From the NCBI RefSeq assembly GCF_035582795.1, contig NC_134396.1:31663683-31727682 (forward strand): a stretch of 64,000 nt of DNA, given 5' to 3'. A program made the translations under genes and the position numbers. Below, piece by piece: positions 50,661-62,600 of this stretch (positions are counted from its first letter, which is position 1; each line of letters starts with the position of its first letter). The notes beneath the pieces are model-generated. The model was given only the letters and a program-made list of their open reading frames with translations, was not told the origin of the DNA and ran no database searches. This DNA comes from Mycteria americana. Taxonomy: Eukaryota; Chordata; Aves; Ciconiiformes; Ciconiidae.

Positions 50661-53600
50661 ACGGAGCTCGGTGCCCAGCAGCCCGTTCTGTGCCTCCCTG
50701 CATTAATCGGTCGTGGGCCTCTTAAAAGCTTTTCTTCTTTTTTTTCTTCTCCCGATGCAAAACAAGTAACATTTCTGGCTTTCCCCTCTCCCCCCATAGA
50801 AGAACTGATGGGAAACAGCCTGTTTGGAGTTCAGTTTAGTTAAGGTAAGCTGAGCTAAGTTCAGCTTAGTTCAGCCACATCCCCATCCGAAAGTATGGTG
50901 GAAGCTTGAAGAGTTTGTTTTGATAGCGTCTCTGTTGTTTGAGGTTGCAGGGCAGGTTTACTGCAATATCTGACAACTTTCTTAACTTTTTGTTTGGGAC
51001 GGGCATTAGTAGCGATACCAGAGCTATCTTTGAACTAAAACGTCTAGTGAAGGCAGTGGTCAGGGGAAGGGGATCAGTTATTTGATGATCGGGAGGTACT
51101 GAAAGGCACACTCGGCTTCTGATGTTCCTGGTTAACTTTGAACAACGTACATTCTTCTCCCTGGCCTCTACCACATTTTACACAATAGGCCAGAAAACAA
51201 AATATGGTACTAAGAAAGTTTTAGTTTTGCAAAAATACAATGCTAGGTCAAATTTATTGCCTATCTAGAAGTTTGATATATGTAAACTCACCTTTCTTCC
51301 CACCTGGACCTTTTAAATAAGACTGAAGTATTTGATCCAGTGTAATGGAAGTGGCAGAAAGTCTAATCAGGTCAGATGGACTTCGAACTCCACTTGTAGA
51401 CTCTGGTGTTGAAAAGATCGGTCCTTTGATACTATAATACCCATCTCTGATCTGTGAAGAAAATTGTGGCTTTTCTTTCTCAGGCTCTGCCTTTTGGTGG
51501 GGTTTTTTTGGTTGGTTGGTTGGGGTTTGTTTTTTTTTTCGTGGTGGATGGTGGAATTAAGGCACAAAGGGATTGAGGAAAAAATTCTCTGTCCTATTAT
51601 ACATCCCTGTCCTGTCTGAAAATTATACATCCTTTTTAGGTTGTACCTTTTAAACACAAGCATATCTTTCATTTCTGAAGAGAGAACAAACGTCTTCTGA
51701 AGCAAAGGAAATTGAACAAATTGAGCAAACCTCTACAGAAAAGTTTTACTCCATCACAAATATGATGCTGAATTATTTACTTATCCCTAGGATTATTAGG
51801 CATAATTTCGTAAGCTTTAGCAGTGGTAGGAAGGCAACAAGCCCCCTGATTTCCACACAGTGAAGAGTATTTCTCTATATAAAAAGTTTTTGCAGGACTG
51901 TTTTTAACAGGTTGTTTCCCTAAGTACAGTATTGTATAAGAAGTATTTTCACTTTAAAATAAAGCTTAGTTAGTGGCAGGCAAGAAGTGTTTCTTCCATC
52001 TGCTGTGTGTCCTACCTGTATGTTTTAAATCTTTCACAAAGATATTTCTGATGATGATTTTTACATCTTTCTGAAAATACAGATGTAGGTTGGCATTATT
52101 CTGTGCTGTTTTGTGGTTTGTGTAGTTCATTACAGTAATAAGCATGATCTGTATACTGTTAATTTCACATTGTTTTTGTTAATGTGACAAGCAATTCCCA
52201 TTGTGCTCCAGTTGGCCAGAGAATTAAGTATTATTCGAGTTTTATTTGCAAGCACACCTTTGCAACTAGAATTGGAAAATTAAGTCTGTAAAAATTAAAC
52301 AACTTCATCCGTAGAAACCGAGCTGTTGTATCTCTGAGCTTGCTGCATGTTACCTACCTTGCTAGAATTTCTTCTCAAAACCTATTTTGAAGGATATTTA
52401 GGTGAATGTGAATATTCGATACTTTAGTTTGCATTTTGTGTATTACATTTTAGTGTTTGCGCCTGTCTTTTGTGTTCCTTGGGCTTGTTCATTTTCACAC
52501 TGAATCTTTCTGGGAGATACCAACAAACTGAAATACTGCTGCTCTGGAGACTTGAATGCACTTGAAATTAATCCTGTATGTAACCTGAGTCCAAAATTAA
52601 GAGTACGCATATTTTTGCAGTTATGAAGTTTTAGATTATAATAATCTCTTTGAAACAATAATGCCGTCCTTTACTCTGTGTGTACAAAGCATGGAGCACA
52701 GGGGTTTTCTGACTTTAAGTACTTAGCTCTCACATGTGAGCAGTAGCTTCTTATTAAAATATAAGGGGAGTTCAGATTAAACATGGGGAGAATTTGTAAG
52801 GGTAGCTGACAGTTGCCGAAAGTCCATTGCTGGAGATTTTTTTCAAAGAACTTGTTAGCCACCTGCCCTGCACAGTTCTGTGTGAGTGACACTGCCTAGG
52901 TTGGAATATGGACAGGAAAATCTGCCCTTTCTCTTTCACACTTTGTTGTTTGTTGTTAATGCTGTGCAGTACAAAAATTTCAGTTTACAAAAATATTTAT
53001 GCAAATGTGTGCAACTACTTACAGATTGGCTTTCTTCCAGTTTCCATATAATCAGTCCTTCTGTTCCTGTGGCACTATATCACTTAACTGGTTTTGGTCT
53101 CGATTCTAATTAATGGGAACTTTGGTTCTGTAATTTTCCCTGAAGACAGTCCTTTCCTAGTGAGCAAATGCATGTTAGTACTACTTTACAGGCATGCAGC
53201 CATCTTGCTGCTATGAAATGTTTTTCATGCCTCTCTTAATTATTACAGGTCTTGAATAATGCAGGGGTTTTGTAGTAAAAACAGGTTACCTAGTACAACA
53301 AATTGTAGTTCACAAGAGGTTTATGTGGTAACAAACAGAAAAATGTATTCTTTAAATGGAAAGTATGGTGCATTTATGTACTTCTCTCTTTTGGGGAGTC
53401 AGGGAGGGGGGTGAAGCATCATTTTTCCAGTATCTGAGAGGGTTTAGGGACAATACTTACTGCGATTTTTTGAACATTAAATTTTTTTATTCTGTTGCAA
53501 AGCCAGCAGACAAAGCATGATATTTTTCAAGAGCCAAACCAAAACAGTTATGCCAGTTTATTTGTTAAAAATACTTCTGTTCAGTGCCTGTTACAGCTGA

Positions 53601-54707
53601 GACATTAAAGTAAAATATTTTAAAATTCTGATTGTATGTTAGGAAGAATACAAACCAATATTATATGGAAATGCATTATTTTAGGTTTGTGGCAACATTC
53701 AGTGTTTTTACATACCAGAAGAAAGTACATGCTCAAGACCAAAGGAATGACTTGAGAATTCCTCCTTACATGTACCATGTCCATAGAAACATGCACAGAT
53801 TGGCCGCTGTTTATAACCACAACAGGTAGTTATAAACAAACGGTGTATTTTCTAACAGATATTTTTTTAAAAAACGTATGTTTGCAGAGTAAAGCAGTAG
53901 ATGATTATGTGTTCTTCCAAGGTTTTTCTTGTATTACTTACCAGTTGTTAAACTTTCCCCTCCCTGCCGCTAGAAGAGATCTTCATTTTTCTCATGTGTA
54001 CTTGAGTACAAAATGTAGATACAGAAAAGAAGAAATAGAATGTGGTAGAAATACTACCCAATGCTTTACTTTTCCTGCAAGTATCATCCTCTGAGTTGAT
54101 GTAAAATAGCTAAATACATTCTTCTGAGTACCAGCATCTAAATGTGCATGAAATTTTTATTCCATTGTGAGAAGAAAAAGCAGTGAACCGTTTTTGTATG
54201 CGAAGTCCAATAATTGCATAAGTGTTACAGTATTGTTCTGTGCAAAGATTGCAAGTTGAAGAAATTCGTGGAGTTATTCAAGTATTTCCCAGAGGTTGTA
54301 CAGTAGTTCTTTGCAAGAATATTTGAAAGGACAAAACTAAATTATGATTTGGTTGAGATTTTCTATGGTGTTTTCCTTGGAAATAGCTCATATTTTCTGT
54401 ATAAAATTGTAAGAACTGGTAATATTGAACAGCTGAGTAACTCTTCCTTGGTTTAGTTTCTTTTATAAAAGTTTATTTTTATTATTTTGTACTGCTGTGA
54501 TACACATTAATGTTTTGTTGCCTTTTTTTTATTTGTCTCTTTTCAAAGCAAGAAGAAGATACCTGTCAGTATAACTCATTCCTGTACTGGAGAAGACCAT
54601 TGCCTGCTATTGATTTGTCTGATATTCAGAACGTAGATGGAGAGACTCCACCAGAAGCTAAAACTCCTTCAAGGACTGATACCATGGAGACTGAAATGGA
54701 GACCTGA
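50073..54707 (+). CDS. C9orf40 homologue, uncharacterised protein
   Basis: Two coding exons, 50073-50408 (112 codons) and 54549-54707 (52 codons plus stop), joined in phase 0 by a GT-AG intron, give 164 residues (human C9orf40 has 194). The N-terminus MAKRRAEPLVCHVPIKRLL parallels human MAKRRAAEPVTFHVPWKRLL. The C-terminal part has QYNSFLYWRRPLPAIDLSD, matching human QYNTFQYWRNPLPPIDLAD. These two ends are the conserved parts; the middle is Pro/Ala/Gly/Arg-rich with basic clusters such as PKRKLEE and GRRRRRG that could act as nuclear localisation signals. No catalytic motif or membrane segment is visible and I know of no established biochemical role. It follows CARNMT1 in the same orientation as on human 9q21. 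An in-frame ATG at 49962 exists, but conservation starts at 50073. Confidence 0.92.
50409..54548 (+). other. Single intron of the C9orf40 homologue (4.1 kb)
   Basis: Starts in the CpG island and is AT-rich after 50750. It contains a T/G-rich patch at 51496-51540 and no further exon, RNA gene or named repeat that I can support. Confidence 0.8.
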
Positions 54708-56375
54708 TCAATTGTTTCATAGTTGTGCATCTACTTGCAGGAAACTTGTTTCCATTTGGATTCAGGTTTTTCTACTTGGGATAAAAATAAGCATGCTTCT
54801 GCCTTCTTGAAGAAACAGTGTTATGTCAGTCTGCAAAGCAAGTCTGAGTTGTCTAAGTGGAGGGGATTATCACTATTAGGTACTTTATAGTAAGCTGTCT
54901 GGAGGTGTACAGTGTGGAGCAGGCTATGATGTCTAGCAAGAATACTTGAAAACATAGAGGCAGGCTAAAAGAAGACTACAGAAAATTAGAACTTTGGGAT
55001 GCAATTAAAAGAAACAGGTGAATGTGTTACATGTCAAAATGAAATGGAAAATCATTTTGTGTGTCCTGAACAAAAAGATATCACTGTGGTAGCAGAAGGT
55101 GAAATATTTATCATGTGAATTTGTCACCAAGCACACGAACAGTAGTGATTTTTAATGTGTTTTTTTCTGTGTAATAGCTAAACCAAAAAATAAGAGCCTA
55201 CCAAAACTAGACAAAACATTCCCTTTCCTCTGCAAACCAAAAAACAAGTGTGGCAGGGATTGGGAAGGAAAAGGGGATCTTTTCTTCTGTAAACTGCCAC
55301 TGTTCTGAAAGTTTTTCACATTCTCCTTGTGAAAAAGTTTTTTCACCTTCTCCTTTTCACATTATCCAAAGCAGTGGGCAGCCAGCTTTTAGGTTTTTGG
55401 TCCATTCTCAAGTTAATGCTATTCTTACTCTTTTTGACATTGTCTCCGAACAATGAGTCGGTAGCATCAGAATGGCAGGTGTGCACAGATGTGTTAAGAA
55501 AAGTTAATGCAATATAAAATTACCACATACACTTTTTCAGACTTAACTGACTGAGGTGTAGTTTTTGCAGAGACTGGATCTTGCAAAAAATTTTTACAGA
55601 AGTTCATTGAATTAGTGTTTTTTGCTGTGGAATACAAACTTAGTGCTTGTTTTTTGTAATTTATTTACAAGTTGAAGTACAGTTGGAAATACTTGTCTTT
55701 AATAATAGCCTGAAGTTGTATGGGCAGACTGTCAGACTTTGCAAATGTGATTTGTCTTTAAGGATAGCAAACACTGTATTTTTGCTGGAATCATCATTGA
55801 AGAAGGCAACTTGTCAATTTTTTGTATGTTTTTTAAATAATGTATTTGCTAAAGGACAATGAAGTTTTGCCTGTGTGTATTTGAAAACTTTGGGACTATT
55901 GCTGTGTGAAGTTCCTGACTTTATTTCTTAAGATTGTTGTTTCTATAACTTTCTCATTTTAGTAGGTCTTTTTGCTTCAAATAGTCAGCTTGTCAGCCTT
56001 CTTAGTAAACATTTGGAAACTGTTTTTCAGTATTTTCACTATAAGGTGTCTGCATTTGTTCATTGCTTATTAATTTAGATTGTTACGGTCTCTTAGTACC
56101 CACAGAAGAAAGGAGGTGGCTTAGTGGCTCAAGCATTTCATGGTGCTTGTTTGGATACACTTCTATCTGCTATCAGATTAGCTGGATATGTGTTTAAACA
56201 ATATTCATTTTTCTAACACATTTTAAATTATGTTTTTTAAGTCCAAATATATCAACTTGTCTTAGGAGGTACTTTAAAAATGTTCTTAAAAACAAACTCC
56301 TTTTCTGGCAAGAATGCAACTGCTATTACATGTTTACTATAACCAAAATAAATTAGCCAGGAAATAGATTTATTC
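54708..56375 (+). other. Probable 3' UTR of the C9orf40 homologue
   Basis: About 1.65 kb without an earlier AATAAA, running from the TGA to the signal at 56347. It is T-rich, with several ATTTA-like words that could be AU-rich stability elements. The UTR assignment is inferred from the polyadenylation signal. Confidence 0.55.
56347..56352 (+). promoter_or_regulatory. Candidate polyadenylation signal of the C9orf40 homologue
   Basis: AATAAA followed 25-60 bases later by TTTGTGGAGGTGTTGGTTTTGTTTTTT, a strong GT/T-rich downstream element. A second AATAAA lies at 56684-56689. Confidence 0.6.
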
Positions 56376-56699
56376 ATTTGTGGAGGTGTTGGTTTTGTTT
56401 TTTTTTTTTACCCTAGGTAACCTATGCATTCCTATATTTGTGGTTTTTATAATATTTCACACCATCCAGTATTCTCAGGATCCAGTATTTTGCATTATTA
56501 GCTAGTATCTTTGCAGACATACTTTAGTCATTTAAAATCTGGTTGGAGCTTCATATACAGTAGGTATACAGCAGTAGACTGCATTTTGGCGTTAAAGTCT
56601 GTCTCTCCTGTTCCCTATACTCACAGGACAGAAGAGATTTTATTATTGTCTTTGAAATATGTATTTGAGCTATTCCATAACAAAATAAATAAGCCCCTT

Positions 56700-59600
56700 A
56701 AAACAAATTAAGCTTGCACAATGTTGTAGGCCATATGTTTACTTTATTTGCAATTATGCTGTAGGCAAGCACTTTCTCCTTAGCTTGTTCCAGTTGTGAG
56801 CTCTGGGTTATGGGCTGGAATGTTACAGCTACTTTCAGAGCATTTGCTGAGCTGATTAATTTTTTCCATTCATCTGTTTGCAAATAGAGGTAAATTTAAA
56901 AGCTGTGGAAAACCTTTTGAAATGAGTCCAAGAGTTTGGGTTATAGAAAAGGCTGGGCAAGGTAAGGGGGAGTGATGATAGATTACATAAACTTTGCATT
57001 AGAGCTGTCAAAAGGTGTGATCAAGACATGTCATTGCTCAATGTCTGGTGTATCCAGATACCATGTGTCACTGTGGGCTACCAAAACACTGATCTTGACT
57101 TCTGACTCCATTTTTCTAGAGAGCTCTGGTTCAAGGGCTGTACATAAACTATAAGTAAGCTTAAGATGTTTTAATTTGCATATGCATTCCTATCCAGTGA
57201 GAAGAAAATGTTCTTCTGAAATAACAAGATGTCAGCACAAATTCTAAGACAGCTCAGGAGTAGCATAATGCCTACCAACTGACGATCTTCAGTTGAGATA
57301 TTCTTAAACTTTCAGAAGAAAATTGTTTATATTCTCTCTAGATAATTGGGAGTTTGCTTTTCTCTAAAAGTTCCTCTCTAAAAGGAAGAACCACTGTCAG
57401 AGTAAGAAAATGTACAGTGTAACCAGAGATCATCTAGATACTATGCAGGTTCATAAGGGTGTTGCATCTGGACGTAGCACAGAAAGGGTATGGGCATTTT
57501 AATGAGAAGTTAAATGCTGGAATTAAATATGTTTCAGAGCAGATTTAAACAGCAAAGTAGTATTACCAGCATGTTGGCCTTTGTAAATTTTCTGTCTCAT
57601 TCTAAATTTAAGGCCTGTTTTATATGGTCTCATTTGTGTTTATTGAAGGCCTGCACTATATTTATGGTTCCCAAGATAGGTAGGCCTCCAGGAGAAGCTT
57701 AAAGCTCAGTCCAAATCAGGAAGGTGAAGAACTACTATGAAAAACAGGCTCATCGATGACAATGTCTTGGGTAAGCAGACTGTTGTAGAAAGAATGAAAA
57801 AAAAAAAAAAGTGGGGATTGGAAGATAGGTGATGATGAAGAAGTAGGGTAGCAAATGAGTGCAGGCATAGTTGGCCAGCAGAGCAATGACATGAACTAAT
57901 ATTTTCAGCACTGGCTCCATCTTTAGCACAGCAGCATTTACAATAATTTGAATATGGTGATCAACAGTAAATTTACTAGGTTTCTCACTGTTTGACAGTT
58001 ACTGCTTGTTTTTTCCTCTTGGGAAGGCCAAGAATTTAATGGACATCAAAAAAGTACACGCTTATGTATATGGATAGTTGGAAAATCCACAGGATCCTTC
58101 GTGTAGAAAATAAGAGAATGCAAATGTATGTTTCCAGGTGGCACCAAAGGTAATCACTGTCCAGCATTTGGCAGCTAGTTCTGGTTACGGCAGATTCGTT
58201 GTGGGGAATTCATGTGTATTTTTGTGAAATCATCTGATGACAGCCACAACAGGAGATACTGGACTGCGTGGACTCACTGTTTGGTATAGCAAAGCTTATG
58301 TTTGAAGAAGCATTTCAAAATAGCTAGTATGCTTGGGCTGGCTTAATTATTTCCATGCCTACAGTTATAACCTTGACTCTCTAGGTGGCAACACACATAC
58401 GCAGTAAACTACAGTGAATCTGGAAAATGTTTTGGGTATGCTTTTATTCTGAACTGCTACTGAAAATTCAAGCAGTGACATCATGAATATTAATCATTTC
58501 CTTACCATGATACATAAATAAAGGCAGATCAAGTCACAAGTTCCTGATTATAAGGTGACATGAGGTCTTCAGTATAATTGGACTAAAAACCTTTTGTCAA
58601 GAAATTTTGATTCATCTCGTTTCTCTCTCCACCTCCCCCCCGCCAAAAAAAAGCTATCCTTTTAACACGTGGGAATTTGTTGTCACTACTTCTTGCACTG
58701 TTTCCATTAGTTACAACTGGAAAGCAAGCTTTATCTGATTGTGTGTTGGATGGAAACCTCAGTCGGTGGCTGAAGGCTGCTTGAAATGTACTCGTTAAAT
58801 ATGGGGAAGAAAAAGGTAAGTGCTAATTCATAAGAAACTAACTCATGAAGTAGTGTTTGAATATTGGTATATAGGTAATAATATATTTGAAATGCATGAG
58901 GAAATTTCAAATAGGGTTTTTCAAGTAGTCTTATTAAAAGGTTGCTTATTTAAAATTCGTATTTCAAATTTTTTGTATTAAGAGAATTTGATGTTGATGA
59001 AGTGAACTGTATTTTAATTATTGATATTTCATTTGTAAGCGAACTCATTAGTTATTAATAAGTACGTTTTAAACGCTCTTGGTCAAAAAAACAGCATTCA
59101 TGACTTCTTAGTCACTTCTAAGGACTTTAAAAGTCATTGTTCTTTCTTTTCTTAAAGCCATACAGATCATAACTTTTTCACTACTGAAGGAAAAAATAGT
59201 TTTCTTACTACTAATATGTTACCATTCCCAGGGGAAGAATTGTGAAAGGAGGATGGAGGCAAAGTCAATTTTTGTTTGTAATTTTATTTTGCTTTTAAGA
59301 ATTATTGTGGTGGATGGTAGTTTTCCTGGTTTTGTTTTGTCTTCTTTTATAATAGTGAATTTTTGAAAGAAGGGATATGGACTGGCTAAACATTACATTT
59401 TTTCCCAGTTTTCTTATATGAATACCCGGGGTTCATGTTTGGATTGGAATATGATGAAATAAGTGGCTTACCAAGTATGAGACTGAGAAAAGTTAAACAA
59501 AAATAGTATTGTACTATCTTCAATGCAGTGTAAGCCAGAGGAAGGTTTCTTCATGCAGAGCTATGAACGGAAATGAACCACATCTACTCAGTGTTCTCTT

Positions 59601-62600
59601 GCACAGGTGAATTTTGTCATGTCCTTCATTTGAGCAGTGCATAGTGCTTTTCTAATTAAATTGGAACATACAATAATTAATTCCGTTGGACCTACCCTAT
59701 GTGTCAAATGTCCTGTCTCTGAAGCCTGATGCTATATAGTAGGTATTTCCTTTTGATGCTTCAACTTGCAGAATATGAAATTTGCTTTCAGTTTATTTTA
59801 CTTCCTGGCATTTTAAAAAAACTAATTTTGCTTCTGATTGCAAAAAAAGCAATTATTATGTAAGAACTAATTTGGCATAAAGTAAGCTACCAAAATCCTA
59901 TGGTTTCATGATCGGCAGTTGTAAACTGCAATGTTTTTTGATCAGATAATCACAAAATGTTGCATCTGTGTATCCCGTAATAGTTAGTTTTTCTACTTTC
60001 ACCTTTTAGGAATTGGAGAAACCTGTGGTTGCAAAGAGGAGAATCTGCTTCAGACACACCTCTGTATTTCCAAATGTGTGATGTGCAAATACAGAGACAC
60101 CAAAGACAGCTTTTCATTGTATAAATTGAAACCATAAAAATAATTCTAAAGTATGATTGTGAAATATAGTGTGATATGAGACGTATGGCTAACAAGCAAA
60201 AATGTGTATACTTTGGACATGAATAGTAATATCAAACCTGGAGTGTAAATATCAAAATGCCTTAATTTCTATGACATGGCAAGGCTTCAGGGAGAAATTA
60301 TGATGGTTTCAATGCCCAATATGTATTTTTTTTTCTTAGAGTCCATACATACAATGCACGTATGCCCAAAGTGCTTTAAGGGTACAGCTTGGTCAGTGGA
60401 GTCCCTTTGAGTCAAATAGGTACTGAGAGTGCCTACTTGTTTTTATGCCAGCAAATAGCGTAAAAGGTAGAATAAGCTCCGCATTATCTTTCTTTCTCAT
60501 TATTTTGAGCCATGAGGCAAATTCTGGTACCTGCATTTCAGTGCATTCCTTTCTCCCCTGTCTGTATTGTGCAGCTTATCTGTGAATACCCTGGATTTGT
60601 CAGTGCTAACTACTCCAATCTCAGATTGTTTTGGGATTTGTTTTACCTTTGTTAGGGTGGTCTTGAATTATTGTGAGGCCAGAATTGCTAATTTATGAAG
60701 ACCAGTCATTTCAATAATGAGTTCAGCAATCAAAATACTTTTACTGAAATACCTTAGACCACATTGTATGGCGATTACCATGTCTATCATTGACTTAAAA
60801 GAGTGATAAAAGTACATTTTTAGATTTTTTTTTTCAGTAAGGAAAATAAGAAACACTTTGCCTTTTAAAGGTAGGATTTTGAAGGTCTCTGTATTTCAGT
60901 GGTACTGTTTTACTACAGGTTAGAGTAGTGGAATTTCATTTTTTGAGATGTACTGTTCTGACTTACAGTTCTCTGAATGCAGTGTACTGATGCTATAGAA
61001 GATTTGTGCTTTCAGGACAGCTGACAGTGAGCAGTAACTCTGTTAGCATTGACAAGAACAGGTTGTTGGTGTTTTATGTTAAGTCTCAAGTAGTCAAGGA
61101 AACAATTAACAGTATTTTTATTGTGTTTTCTTAAAAAACCAAAGGTCTATGTGATCACATAATACATTTTAAAAAATAATCAGTCCCACCACTTTGAGGA
61201 TGTGACCAGCCAAGAATGCAACCAAACTCATTTCCTTTCCTAGGCTGGTCAGTTTTTCCTTAGCAAGAAAAAATATATAAGGTGTTTTCATATGAGGTAA
61301 GTATTTAAGAGAATTTCAGTTGCCAATACTGATTTCTGTGATGTTAAAAACACAATATAGCAATTAGCAAACACATTGGTATAAAAATTATGTAAAGGCT
61401 AAGACACTGGGTCATAGCAGAACAACGTTGTTTTAGAAAGGGATGATTGGCACAGAGAATAAATCCAAAATAAACTTATTATTTTGCTGAATAGAAGTAA
61501 GCTTAAATTTACTTTGCTTTCTTCTTAGAAATCTAGGTACCGAAAGGTGAAACTTAGGCAGCCAGCAACAAACAGCCAAATTAATCAGTTTGAAGGTTCA
61601 TGATGTGATCTATTTCTATCATGTAGTATGTGATAGCTCCTCAAAACACATCCTGAAAGCAATAATAATCATGACAGAGCCCTGCCTAGCTGACACTAGC
61701 TTCTCAATATTTTTATGTGGGACTTCTTCCTGCTGTTGGCTGCCTGGTGCTTTCAGTGGGGAGTAGTCAAAGTGACACCCTGCACACCAGATCTAGCTCA
61801 TAGGTTGAATCCATGTGGTCACTTGCTTCTTGTGCTGTGGCCTTGCCATCCGGCAATGCCTGATGGGAGTTGCCCTTGCCCAAACCCCAGAATTGCTAGG
61901 ACGGACTGTGAAACGCAACAGCCAAGTGTTTTGGACTCGCCTGCAGAGCAGTCAGCAATTATATCTTAAAGGCACGGTGTCACGTGAACATGGATGTGCC
62001 TTCAGCCGCCCCCAGCCTTTGGAAGACTGGCGTGGGACAATACTATTCTCCATGAATCAGCCCATCTTACACTGGATAATCGGGCGTTGCTTTAAGTCTT
62101 CTGCGTATTCCACTCTGAGAGCCTGTGTACTCAGTGTACTTGACTGACACCCTCGTAAGTGTCTTCAGGTTTTCCTCTTGCCTCCAGCGATGGGTCACTA
62201 AGGGACAGCCTTTCTTCTTCCTTTGTGAAACACGGTGCTCCCTGTACATTCATCGCTCTTTAACCCTTAATTTTTAGGTAAATAGTTTTGGGTTAGTTCA
62301 AAATAAAGAGGTCATGTGGATAAGGTTCTTTTTTTTCAGGCTCAACCAGGAAGTTTTTTGTTTATCCCCTTTCCTCTAAAGCTTGAAGCATTTGCTTTGG
62401 CATGTCTCTGAGTGTGAATAGTAACACAAACCTCCATCCTCCCAATTCTGCCTTCTGTATAGTCTCTATGAGAAAGATATATTGTATCTGGTATGAAAAA
62501 AGGTGGGAAAAAAAGGAACATATTTTGAAAATTGTTTTAAAATGAGGATTTGAAAGCTCTGGGGTCACACCTGGAGAAAGTCTCACTGAAGAATCCATAT

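Noticed and set aside
50105-50703. 195- and 93-codon minus-strand frames opposite the C9orf40 homologue
   Set aside because: They are antisense shadows of exon 1 in a CpG island. The sense frame has conserved motifs and the antisense frames do not.
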